The position numbers and the translations under genes are program-made. DNA of 64,000 nucleotides from Stenopsyche tienmushanensis (Eukaryota; Arthropoda; Insecta; Trichoptera; Stenopsychidae). The notes beneath the pieces were generated by a model, which saw only the letters and a list, made by a program, of their open reading frames with translations, searched no databases and was not told the origin of the DNA. Positions 46,400 to 59,600 of the stretch are shown here, in pieces (the stretch's first letter is position 1; each line of letters begins with the position of its first letter). The DNA is taken from contig WACJ01000133.1 in the NCBI GenBank assembly GCA_008973525.1, positions 1 to 64,000 of the forward strand. Reading direction: 5' to 3'.

Positions 46400-47110
46400 T
46401 TCAAAGTAGTTTTTTTCATTTTCTATAAACTAGTAAAATATACAATCGTTTATAAATATGGTCAGACTATTTACTGCTTGTTAAGATAGTACCAGACTGG
46501 TTCAAACTTGCTAAATGCAACCAGAAAATGTCATTTTTGAAAGTCAGACAATCGCAGGTCTACTCTATATTATTTGCTTTATTCTTTTCAAAATTCATTA
46601 AATCTGTTTCCATGTCACGAATTGTTACTGGCTTTACTTTTGTGTTATTCTATATATAGCATTCAATATCCTTATTTTTTCCAGGAATTGATCATGTTGT
46701 CATCTTCCTCGGCAAAACTTTTCAGAAGATTTTGACGATAAAGACATTTCGTTGATGATATTCGTATAACGCGCTTGGATCAAAAATATCACATTAGGGG
46801 GCAAAAATTTTGCCACCACAAGTTCATCGTTATCAATATGCTTTCGTTTGGATGAAAAGGAACATTATCTAATAATAATACTATTTTTGTGGCAATCCCT
46901 TATTTTTTAAAAAAGCTTGCACCTTAGAAACCCATTTTCTTTTGAAGCAATCTTCAAAAATATCTATTTATGTCTTTTTCTGGCATAGCCTTATATTCAT
47001 AGCCTTATCTAAATCAATTTACATCTTTGTTGCAGCAATAGACGCATAAACTTAAATCAAGCCAAATTTTTTCATATATTTTCATTTGTAATATAGCCAT
47101 TCTTTCAGAT
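46400..47110 (-). pseudogene. Possible pogo/Tigger transposase relic
   Basis: Minus-strand pieces from 46960 to 46690 read VSKVQAFLKNKGLPQK, KIFAP, and ALYEYHQRNVFIVKIF, similar to the LPPN.T.LIQ...ALK..YR.K.. section of pogo/Tigger DDE domains. Frame is broken. Confidence 0.45.
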
Positions 47111-47509
47111 ACAGCGATGAAGTTTTGCACATCTACATTTTGCTGCTTTTATACAATAAATCCTACAACATTCTTCGCTTTTATTTTCTCATATTAATAG
47201 AAGTAAATAGTTGTCCTTATCTTCTATTTTATATCCGTCTTTTCTTACTTTTTCTATACTGATAATATCCCATTTAAATTTAGATATTGCATACTATAGT
47301 TTAACTATTCTTGATTCATTTACACATAATCTGACATGATGAATACGAAGACTTTATTATTAAAACCCAAGTAATAGCTTATTAAAACGCTGTAGTTAAA
47401 ATGGATAAATTTTGTTATATAAAATAGATAATAAATGCTTACGGTATGACAGATCTTCAAGTACTGTTTAAAATTTACTTTTGACTAGATGTTTCTTGGA
47501 TCATAACAC

Positions 47510-47600
47510 TCAATGCTCCTCCAAATGAAGCTCATTTAAATAATTTTCATACTCATCCAAGTTCAAAACACGATCGTCATCCATCATGGTCTCGTTGAAG
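47510..47600 (-). other. Mp: Last Mp exon: acidic tail after a furin-like site
   Basis: The previous exon ends ...[12 protein letters not shown] at a donor AA|GTACGT (GT at 47670-47671). The acceptor CATTTCAG leads into an exon in the right phase that codes for [19 protein letters not shown] and so on to a TGA at 47510-47512. RRKKR is a dibasic, furin-like site; the 33 residues after it contain 12 Asp/Glu and one N-E-T glycosylation sequon. If the last intron is retained, the protein instead stops after ETDKYV. Confidence 0.75.
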
Positions 47601-50600
47601 CTGAAATGCACGAATTAAATGATTCATTTATGCAATCAACGCATGTATTTTTGTTGATGATCTATACGTACTTGTCTGTTTCTCTCTTTTTCCTTCTGGA
47701 CGCTAGTGAAGTCGCTTCGACGCATAGGAGGGCAAAGTGGTTGTTACAGGAATATCTTGAAATTTTAAAAATATACATTTTAGTCATAACGCTTTGATGA
47801 ATAGATATATTGCAATTTAAAGTTTTGAAATACCTTTCTTGATCTAAAAGCTTATGTCCTAGTAGAGAGCTCGCTAAACCGACTTTATCGGATGATCCGC
47901 TATGCCACGCGTCGCAATAAGTGTCCATTGCTCGTTCGCCTTGCGGATGAGATCCGTGCCATACTATTTTTTGCGGCCTAAAAATATGTATTATTAATTA
48001 GGTATGCGTAGATAAATTTAAATTTCCAATATAATTCCTCGACGATAAAATTGTATTATATATTTTGGATTTGATTGAGTTTGTTATTGACACAATGCTG
48101 AACTTTTAAATTGTCACGGTGGTAGAACAAGTAAGTTAAAGACCCCGAGGCAAGAAAACTTTTTGTATGTCTATGTCAAGCTCGGTCTTTTTAACAACCC
48201 TCCGACAAATTCACAGGGGTATTGCCACCCCAAGAAACTCAATGAAATGTCTCGATTAAGTCGTTTTATTCAATTTATATTGTTAAATCATTATTAAATA
48301 TATAATTTTAGATATTAGTTATAAAATAAATTTCAAATCTATATCTATGTATAAATGAAAATGGATGTTTGTGCGTTGGTTTGTTTCGTATACGTTCCTA
48401 TACCGTTCATCCGATTGCTATGAAACTTTGTGGAGTTATTGTGCGCATCTTGATGAACGTTTTTAAATAAATATAAGCATTGTTTGTGTACGCAATCTGT
48501 TTTGCGGGGCGCTTAACGAGTTTGATCATGCGTATATTTGAAACACTGCAATTACCAAGCAATGTCTGTGATGATGTTCTTTCCGCTGAAGCTGTAGATG
48601 CGAGGAGGCTGCGCAAATATGCCTCCAGCTCCATCGAAGAGTTCAGCCCATGAATTGAATAGTATATCGCCTCGCGTATTGACCACCGGTAGATCTCGAT
48701 CAGCCCTTCGTACAATCGAGTCAGTGTTCTGGACTCTATAATTAAAGATTCGTGATATTAATACGCATTACGTCCATGAGATTCATGCACAATCATTTTC
48801 GATTTATATACCTGGAGGATAAGAAGGCACGGAATGTACCGCGGAGACCAGCTCTTCTGGCTTCACGATAGCAGGCATAATCTGCACCGCGAATACCGTG
48901 CATGTCACCCGATACCGGTTCATTCAATGCGGCCATACGGAGCTAAAATCATAAATTTGAATATAAATGGAATATAATAATATCTTAATCATTTAGGTTC
49001 TTATTTAGGTGTCCGCACTGTGATATAGTCATGCGGTCGGAGCTGAAATATAATCCGATTTTAAGCTTAAATCTTAAGCCGATTATGATGTTGAAATGTA
49101 ATCTTCAATTACGACGTAACTTATTAGTAAACGCTCTTCAAATAAGAAAATAATACAGCTTTAATTTTTTTCGGCTAAATTCCGCTCCGAAAACTTCTCC
49201 AAGATTCGCGTCACGGATATAAATTTTCGAGTACATCTTTATTCTATAAACGAATCCGCAAAACCTTTTATATGTATCGTCCTTGGACGGTGTTAGTTTT
49301 TGTAGGCAAGATTAAGGACGCTGAAGTTTCAGCCAACTTCGGATAAACTTTTACGTCTTTAATTTTATAATAAAACAATTTATGGCGCAGGATTCGACAT
49401 TCAAATCCTGCGTAAATACAAATAATTTCGGAAACTTCGGGGAACAAAGCAAAAATTCTATTCAAAGGGATTGATGCCGAGTAGCGAGCTCAACAGAGCT
49501 AGCGCCACACCGTGGCGGCATTGTAAATTAAATTGCGATTAGCAATGAGGCGTATACGGATGATGTATCTTTTAATATGAATGAATTTATATCGAGCGTT
49601 TCTACGGAAACAAATACGATAAACCGACAATTTAAAAGTCTTTTGTCATTTAGTCTGGATCTGATTTTGGAAGCCAGACAACTTGCTGCTGAAAATGCAT
49701 GCTCAGCCTCCACACTCGTTGGAGGTATCATTGTCACATATTTAAATGCTAGTTCGAGTTGATGAACGCGTGAGTCCTCATTTACGTATAAAACCATCAA
49801 TGTGACTGATAAAATTCCTTTCTGCTGAGGCACGGACTAAAACTCGCAAAATTCCCGATTTCCCGACAAATTATTTATTTCCGTCGCTGCAGATGAATAC
49901 TTATACACTATAATACTTTGATGTGATTTGTAATTATATTACGGATGAATACAAAAATTTTGAAGCCCGTATCTATTGTGTTTCATATCGCTATTCCCAT
50001 AATTAGAGTCGAGGTGTAGCAAATACATCACCGGTAGGGAAGGATTAATATAACAATTTGAAAAACGTATATGTACTATATATATATGTATACATAAATT
50101 AGACAATTACTGCTCGTAGGCGTCGCTTAAGCTCGCCAATTAGTAGTTACGCCACTGTTTCCAAGCGTTCAGATTTCGGCGAGAATGTCTCGATTTAGTA
50201 GCCTTTATCGTTAGAGAAAAATCCCGGGATTTATGAGCATTTAAAACTGTTCAGAGATCCAGGATCCTGGGATTGGATTCCCTAGATGTACCCATGTTTT
50301 ATCCATGGTTATAAATCGAAGCAATTACGTGACTTTATTACTGTGGAACATCGCCAAACATTCGATCGAAGCACCCCCATGATGCTGTTTTTGTTTCATT
50401 GTGAGCAAACGCGGTACCCATCTTGCGCACAGCTTTCTCATGTGCAAAATTTCAGTCAATATGCGATGCATGGCGCTTTTTTAAATGCCTATCATGTGTG
50501 GTAACTCGCGCACTTTCAGTCGACTGCCAATCCAATATCATTTTGTAGATTTTCTTCAAAATTTTTGGCCTGGTCAACTCATTTGATCGACTGCTGCGGG

Positions 50601-53600
50601 ATCGGTCCTTGAGATGTTAAGCATTATAAGGTAGGTACTTTCGTCATTTATATGTTAGGTTAGGGTAATTCTTGGACTGCCCAATGTTTAATTATGTACA
50701 AAACATACTGCATATTGTTTGCCTTTTGGGACCCCCAGCTTTGTTTTTTTTTAAATGATTTTTTTTATACATGAATGCTATTGTTATGACATTTTTTGTA
50801 TAAATTACGTCAACGATTTTTGAAATCATCAATTGCTATCGATAAAAACAAAATGTTCTACACTTGAATCAACGGGCATATTTGAATTAATTTGTAATTT
50901 TTTTTTATGTACATAATCACAATATGAATGATATAATATTAATCCACAGGTGTATCATTAATTGCATATTAATGAGTGAGTCAAAAATCATCAATGTTTG
51001 TGTAGTGTGCGGCTCGTTTATCACCAGACTCAACGCCCTCATCGAGTCTAAGGCGGCCACACAATAATGTCTAAAGATTCACTTGCTCCAGCGGACTCTT
51101 GCTTGGCAAAACTTATAAAATTAAAATTAATTTTTTAAAAATATTAAATAAAAACACTTACCATTTTCGGATACCACTGCAGAATTGAAGGCATGAGAAA
51201 ATAATGTAGAGCGGTTAAAAATGGGCAAGGCTAGCGCATTCGGGTCATAAACCCATTCTTTTTCAAAGGGTCAATTGTAATGAATGATTCAAAAGGGGTG
51301 GCGTAGGAAGAGGAGATATGGGCTGGGGGGCGGCTCTTCGTTTATGAAGCGACCGAACAAACAAAAGAAAGGTTTTATTTATTTACATTATAAAAAAATA
51401 TATATTTTCCTACCCCGAAAGAGGTTTTTTTGCGTTTTATTTTAGTGAGTGGCAATTGTGTGGCGCCTTTATGCGGCAGTTCTTTTGAGGGTGTTAGCAT
51501 TGTTGCGAATGGCAATTGAGGCAACGCTGAAAAGTCGTCCCGGTACTATTCAGATGCGAAACCAATCAAACATGAGCAAGAGATGAGTGGTTCCCACTAT
51601 CCCAACTGGGACTCTTCTATTTTCTGATTGAAAGCTATTTGTTTAAATGCATCGGTGCATGTATTGCAGTTCAATGGGCTTTAGCCATTATTTTTCAAAT
51701 GTAATGTTAACCGATTTCAACTCCAAAACTGGGTGTGAACAGTGTTTTATTTATTTATGGGCTGGGATATTTACTGCCATATTAGAGCATACCACATGTT
51801 CTGAATTTGTATGAAAGTCCGCAATTACAGAATCGATAATTCGAATTCTTGAATTATCTCTGGCTCTGGCTGCAGGAGGGACGGCCTCCCGCAGTCAAGG
51901 CTAACCGATGACTGTCCCGATTCCCGCCTCCTGCGTGTCACTACTCAACCGGCAACGGTGCACGCGCAAGAAGCGAACGGTCGGTATGCAGGTGCAATGT
52001 CTCAGCAGGGCCACAAGAGATGGCGCTGTTAAAATAACACATTGCGCCTGAAGAGAGATGGAAGATGTCGCTGTTAATAGCGCTACTGTGTGGGGATAGC
52101 GCTACTACGCTACAGTACCATGCCCTTATTTATCTAACATACATTAACAATGAGATATTTAGATATATTGAAAGCTATGTCGAGTATTTTCCCATTGTAC
52201 TCTAAAATCCATTTAATGCGAGATTAATGATTTTTCATATGGTGATTCCCCATTGCCTTTGCCATGTGATTAAATTAAGATATAATTATTTGAATGGGAA
52301 TTTTAGGTAGTATTTTTGCTAATCCAATCATTCATAGGCAGTCTTTTTGAACTATTGTTCTTTAACATCGGTACTGCATATTACGTGACGCCAATTGACA
52401 ATTTGACGACGTGCACGTCGATGTGCACAAGCAATCGAATTCATCCCAAGTCTGTAGTCTGTGAGACTAATGATTAGTGATCTAGGGTTAAAGTAATATA
52501 TGATAATCTAGAGATAATAGAGTCTCTTTCAAGTTTAGTTATAAGCGACTCAATGAAATTAAATAATGATATCAAATTCGACTATCACAAGCATAAATAT
52601 GTAAATTTAAGTGAGATCAAAATGTAAATAATAATACATCCCTTTCCTCCAGGGCCTACTCCCACGTACCCAAACAATTTAAAGCGTTACAAAATAATAC
52701 ACTCAATTCTTAAATAAAACGGTTTTTTATATTCATTACTTACACTCGGTCCTTCCACAGGAACCGGGACATTATTTATCAAGTTGGAGGCTTCGAATGG
52801 AGGCCGTGGCTGTGGCGAAACGGTCGTAGGTGGAGCCTGTGTTGTAACGGGAAGCACCGAGAGCATCTGAAAAATAAAATAGAATTAAAAATAAATTAAT
52901 TTACACCGTAAAAATAATTCAGCAGGCAGGCGGGGAGGGGGCAACTCACCGAGATATATTGCCACCCTTTCGACACCCTGACAAGAAGTGCCTCTTCGTC
53001 AATGATGAAAGCGAGCGTTCCCAGCGGACTGGCATTTGACACCTGTGAAAATTTTGATTCAAATAATATTTTCTTTGAGATCGATTTTAATTTGTTTGCA
53101 GAGGGCGTAAGAATATATTTCAGATAGACACGCTTACAGTGACGAAAAATATAAAGGAGTTACCTTCATCATAGCTTCCTTATTTTGGAATGTGACAGCG
53201 CCTTGAACGACTTTTTTTGTTTGATTGTCGTCTTCTGTGCCCGACTTTGAATTGCCTCCAGCATAACCGGGTGGTCCAGGAGGTCCAGGTGGGCCTGAAA
53301 CAAATATTTATTTATACTCGTGTATCACTACAAATCAGCATTTTCCTCGTCTGCATATACCAACTATATCAGCTATTTTGTGCATGTGCAGCGAATTTTT
53401 CAGCAAGAAAATTCAGCAAATAGGTTTTTTTATTACTAAAATTGATGACACACATGTATTGTTTATGTTTACGCCAAGAAATGAATGAATAATGTGTATT
53501 ATCAACGGTGTAAAGGTTCATTTATTATATACAGGCTTCACTCACGCTGCGCGGTCCTGAGAGAACTGTTGATTTTTGTGGACGATAAGTGGTGTTTATA

Positions 53601-56600
53601 CGAATATAGCATCTATGCTTAACTAAATTTAAAATGAACTCACTAAGAAAAAAATAACGGTTTGAAGCCTTGCTATATTTTATAAAATTTGATTTATGCT
53701 CAAAGGGTGTAAAGTTATGCGAACGGACAGACACACATTAAAAGCAATGTGGGTACATTAGCGCCCGCGTGCACGCTCTTTAAAACGCCTGACATTTCTA
53801 CAACTCTTACCATATGTAACTGCATCCTTAAAGTCATTAAGGCTGTGCTCTTTCAATGCTTTTAATTGATCCAAAGCACTCTTGGAAGCTATGAAAATCC
53901 GATATTTATACAAGCAGCAAGAAAAGGATAGAAACACGTTTTAAAAATGATTCAAATGTTTTTCAAAAGAGGATCGGGATAAAAATGTTATTCACCTGGT
54001 CGTCCGTGGCTTTGACTGAACGACGGGTCTCCGAAGACGGGCCTGTTCATGTATCCCGGTTCTCCTTTGGGTCCAACCACGGACAAGCCTGGTGGTCCCG
54101 GCGGACCCGGTGGTCCTGGAGGTCCGGGCGTTTGGACGTATCTCAACGAGCCGTCGTCTGAATCCGAGCCTGAATTACCAGGGGGTCCAGGCGGTCCAGC
54201 AGGTCCTACTGCTCCATCCGTGCCTGGCTTGCCGGGAATACCATCGTATCCTCGGTCGCCCTTATCGCCCTTTACGCCCTGGAATGATTGCTTATTTAAA
54301 TTTGTTCATGCGTCGATGTGCAATTGAGTATAAAAATATAACTTACCGAACCGAATCCAAACATTCCAGATGCTCCATCTCCCTTCTCGCCTTTGATGCC
54401 GGGTGCTCCTGGGATGCCGGGCGCACCGGCTATTCCAGGAGGTCCCTGAAAATTTATATATGAATTATGTGCATGTGGATTTGAATCGCTGTTGAATTTT
54501 TAAAAAAATTGGCAGCATCTGTACGATCATTGTTGGAATGCAATAGTGTTGCTGTTGTAGCGTGGGCGAAATGTCATCCCCACGCAATGGTGCTGCTAAT
54601 CTATACATATTAATTTCGTCAGATCAACAAGGACAACTTCCACCTCTCTTTATAAGCAATTGTCGATACGGTGGTTGTCCCCGAAATTTCTGCAATGCCG
54701 GGTATCTCACTTCTGACACCATTGTTGCGTGGTGGAGCGGGGCCGCGCTCACACGCGGGTTCATTCTTCTTTCGGCCATTGTGTGAGGATAACATTCCGC
54801 CCACGCTACACTATTAATTATTTTTCGCTCGAATGATTTTCAAATCGGATCTTACCTTGAGAGAGCTCTATTGTGTCGATTGCAAGCATGAATAAAAGTG
54901 ATATATATTAATAAGTTTATTAATAATAATATCTATCCTATTAATTATGTTAAAGATGTGCCGTGTCGCCTTTACTGTGTGCGTATGACTAAACGTAGTA
55001 TAAAACAACCACTAGATCAGAAGCGCGCCTATTTTATTATATATTACACAAACATAGCTTTATCGTTAAACAAACAATGTTCTTTACAAATGTATAAAAT
55101 TAACTTTTCCTAGGAGCTAAGAAAAATTTCACTTCTACTGTGCGAGGCACTTTTATTTTTAAATATATTTTTTTATTTAAAAGCTGAGCATAAAGACTTA
55201 TATTATGTAACCATATTTTAGACTCGTTGAATTCTGAATAAAAAATATTTGGTGTCAATAGGGGTTGATCCCATTCAACACCAAATCGCAATGCGCCCCG
55301 GATTTTCAGCAGTAAGTCATTAAGGAATTCCAACCCTCCGTATTTTCCGTGGCGGGCATTTGTTTGTGAATATATTCATCGCACCGAATGCGCTTCAGGT
55401 TGTTACACATGCTGTGAAAATATATTTAGTTGTCGAATGTGCGACATGGGGTCTGCGCTACCCCACTACTTTGTTAAAGTTTCGAACACAGCACGGGTCA
55501 CAGTCAAAACTGTCTCATACAACTCGCTCTTCCAATAGTGTGCATCTGGAATTGTTTGCATGTTCCGTGCATCATTTCAGCATCGGATGCAGTTTGTGAC
55601 CCACAAATTGCATGCCTTTATTGCCGGTTGTGTTGCCGTTCAAAGGGACTCAAATAATCGTTATTATTCCATGAGCTGAAATAAAATATCCTCGCATCCG
55701 AGCGAATAAAATAAAACAGCGCCGTGTAGGACTTACTGGCTTTGTGGATGTTTCGAAAACATGCCCTAAAATATTTAATAATAAAAAGGCGAATATGCTC
55801 CAGTTTCAGGATAAAACACAATGTATCTCGACGATTTAAAATCATAGCAATCTGAAATATTGTTAATATTTAAATCCATATTTTTTGATGGATCTTGATT
55901 TCTGAGTTTCATTTATAAAGTATTGGATTTTTAAAAAATAAATTTTGGAGTTATTGACAATTATAAGTTTTGCATCTGTAGCGTGGGAGATTTAACATCC
56001 CCATGTAATAGCGTTGAGTATATTTAATTCGTCAGATTAACGGCCACGTCTTCCGTCTCTCTTTTGGTGCAATGTGTTATTTTAACAGCGCCATCTCTTG
56101 TGGACCTACGGAGACATTGCACCTGCATACCGACGGATCGCTTCTTGCGCGTGCACCGTTGCCGGTTGGGTAGTGACGCGCAGGAGGCGGGAGTAGGGAG
56201 AGTCGACGGTTAGCCTTGACTGCGGGAGGTCGTCCTTCCTGCAGCCAGATCTGTTTCCCTCGTGTGGATCGATGCCCGATCGAAGAACGGACCTATGCGC
56301 TAGCGTGGCCATCCCGACGAGCACGTGGGGGTTGGAAGCCGCCCTGGGACTCTGCCTCCAAGAGCGCCCTCGTTAACATTACACTGTTATCAGTAGCTGC
56401 TATGGTGTGTTGCATAGATTACAAACAATAGCCATATATACTTAAATTTTAGTAGAATGGAAGAAAAAATTATACAACTCGAAAGCTAAGAGATCAAAAC
56501 ATTTTTTTGGAACAAAAATATAGTTGTACGAGGGGATTCAAATATAACCCGGAATTTTGTACATGTTTTGGAATGAGACGGAATCAAGAAGCTTTCTATC

Positions 56601-59600
56601 CGTTGAAATAAATGTATTTCTAGGGAAAGGAATCTAATATAATGTAGAAAATTACTATACTCCATATTTTTTTTAAATCAATAATTTATTACTATTATTA
56701 TGGACCCTTATATACATGAAATTTATATGTAGGTTAATTGGATATTAATTTTTGGGTATCAACTATTAACATATACCTTGGGCATGTGGAGTTAATAAAT
56801 TTAATTCTGTGGTTAATTTATCAGAATGGATATATTATTTAATGTTAGAGTTGTTTACAATTAATTTTTAATACCTCCACCCTCCCATTCTCCGAACGTC
56901 GGAGTTGTAGATCAAATGGTGAATAAATTAATTCTCCCCACACTTTAACTTACTATTAATTTAACGAAAACAACAATCGAATCGTTCCCATTCATATTTG
57001 TGGAATAAAGGGAGAGCTGGTAGAAGCCCTACAATAATACAAAATATTGTTTTATACGTCGGCGAATCCATGCAATTGCAAAATCAACTGTTGTATCCCT
57101 TGTTTTCCCTTCGACGGGATAATATTTTGGCAATTAAATTCTGTCGCAATAAATACTAAAAAGCATTAATTATTCCCCATCCAAAAGGGGCTATAAACTT
57201 ATTTCGCCTCGAATAGATCCTCTTCCCGCTCCATTGCCTCAGAAATATGCATATCCTTCAGGACGAAATTAATTTCAGAAGGTGTAAAAGTTCCGGCAAA
57301 AATTTGATAAAAGCCGACTTCTGAATCTGTCGTTTTCATATTTATCGTTCACTATTTAAGGCTATTCGTTTAAAATCCATCGCATTTTTATTCATCTCGC
57401 TGAACCGGCACTCGAACGTGCCAAAGATTATTCCTGCTGTGTTAAATCGGGAATTTATTGAACACAAAAATATTTAATTTTATTAAATTTAATGACTAAC
57501 AAGTATCAATTTCGATACAACTTAATCAATTTAATATAATTGAGCTTCTAGTGAAGCTCCTAATCTGGTGTTTCTAATTAAATTGTACTTCACGAATCGC
57601 TGTACCGTTATCGAGGCTGAGGACGAAATCATCGGTAGAAGGTTGAGCATACGCTGCCCGCAGGGTTTGGTTATCGGGCTAGTCCCGTGGAATATCCTCA
57701 TCGACGACGTCTTTGAGCTGGGGGGTGTGAGTTGTTTGCTTTGCTTGACGTCTAGGCTAAGGCGAACAGCGTCCTGAACATGATCAGTGACTGGAGCCAC
57801 CTGAACAAGCTTACGTTCTTCCCTCTGATCCGAATGAATGGAGACATTGTCAGGTTCATGAAATCGGCCATGTATCTGGGAATCACAGTGGATAGATAGC
57901 ACAGTTCTGCAATTAGCGCCTGCCAGGTGGTATCGATGTCAGAAGGCACTCTCTTCTAACAGCATACAGAGGGATCTTTGTTAGCATAGCGATCCGGCGT
58001 ATACTCTTGAAGGGGCAATGCTCGCCCCTCATTTTATTCATTAAGGTGTATTGGATGGCCTCTATCGATTATCCACCGATCTTGGCTGGAATTTTCCTAT
58101 TCGGTCTCGAGGTTCAATGTTGGGCGGTTGCGCTAGATAGCAAGCAAGAGAAGTGATCCGCGTCAACTTCATGTGGCTACCTTTCACTATTTTTCCACTT
58201 GATTAGGCATCGACTAGGTCCCTACACAGGAATTTCTGGAATTCCTCACAGGACATGGTTGCTTTCCAGCTTTGGTATATTATCGACTTTGGAGTCTGCT
58301 CATGGACGGAGACTATGTTCTGTGCACATATATGGGCATAGCGTTCAATTATGAGACGCTCTTTCGTAGTGTTAGCGGTCCGAAGAATGGACCAGTTGGA
58401 CACGCAAATTTTGTAATCATTCCTTCCAAGTTTAGGACATTATGTAGAAGTTACAAAGATAAATATATTCCTGGGGCATTCAAACGATCTCTATTGGGTT
58501 GTAGAAGTTCCCTCTGCAGCTTATAATAGCAAGGGGTTCACACTACTTTGAGGTTGCGAGCGAGATTCAGAAATTAAGCTTTTACCCATACAGTCTATCT
58601 ATACATTAGTTTTGATATAAAATATTTATCAATATATATTTCCTAGATATTAGCTTTAAGCAAGTTTATTATTTAGCTAGATTCCCCCCGCGCTCAGAGC
58701 GCAAGGTTTTAGGATAATGCAAGCACCTGGACTCATTTTTCTAGATTTTTCAACAAGTTTTCAGCTCATTAAATTTACTCTGTATTATGGAAATAAAATG
58801 AAATTTCTTACCGTCCATCCAGGTAATCCGATGTCTCCTGTTATTCCGGGTTTGCCTGGTTGTCCCTGTATGCCTTGGATTCCAGGTTTGCCTCGTCTGC
58901 CTCTTATTCCCGGTTCTCCTTTCTCTCCCTGGTTTAGAATCACGTATGAGAAACGTGCCGTGCGGATTTTATTGCATTTAAAAAATCAAAATATTTTTAC
59001 CTTCATCGGAATGAAATCTCCACCAGAGCCTGAACTGACGGGACCGGGAGGACCTCGATCTCCCTTATCGCCTTTAGGACCACCTGGACCTGTAGGGCCT
59101 TCGATACCTGGAAGACCCGACGGTCCGATTTCGCCTCGGTCTCCCGGTTTTCCATCGTTGCCTGGAAATCCTTGAGTGCCTTCGGTTCCTCGATTGCCCT
59201 TTTCGCCCTGTAAAAACGATACATTTACGACGTTTCTCACATTTGAAATAAATCGAATATGGGCAAATAAAACATACCTTAGAACCGGTAGGTCCTCTTT
59301 CTCCCTTAGGACCCTCAGGTCCAACTTTGCCACTGTAAATACCTATATACAAAAAATCGATTTAAGTATATCAAATATATTTTATTACATGGTTTATGAA
59401 AATTATCAAACAATCAGGATGCTTACCCGCTGATCCAGATCCGTAAAAATCGTTTTCTTCCGGTCCTAAAGAATCTACTCGCGTTGCTGGTGGACCAGGA
59501 GGACCTGGTTTACCCTCTTTACCTTGTTCCCCTATTATTAATAATTTAATAGATGCATTAATTGAATATTTCACTAATATTAAATGTGATTGTAATTTTA

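Noticed and set aside
54049..54463. Plus-strand Gly/Pro-rich frames (GGPGGPGGP) near the Mp exons
   Set aside because: They are antisense shadows of the Gly-X-Y codons on the minus strand; splice phases and domain order support only the minus strand.
58717..59175. 152-codon plus-strand Pro-rich frame
   Set aside because: Antisense image of two Mp collagen exons.
59343..59360. Alternative acceptor TTTACAG (about 59335) for the short Mp exon
   Set aside because: It would shift the frame out of Gly-X-Y; the upstream ATATAG acceptor gives [11 protein letters not shown] in phase.
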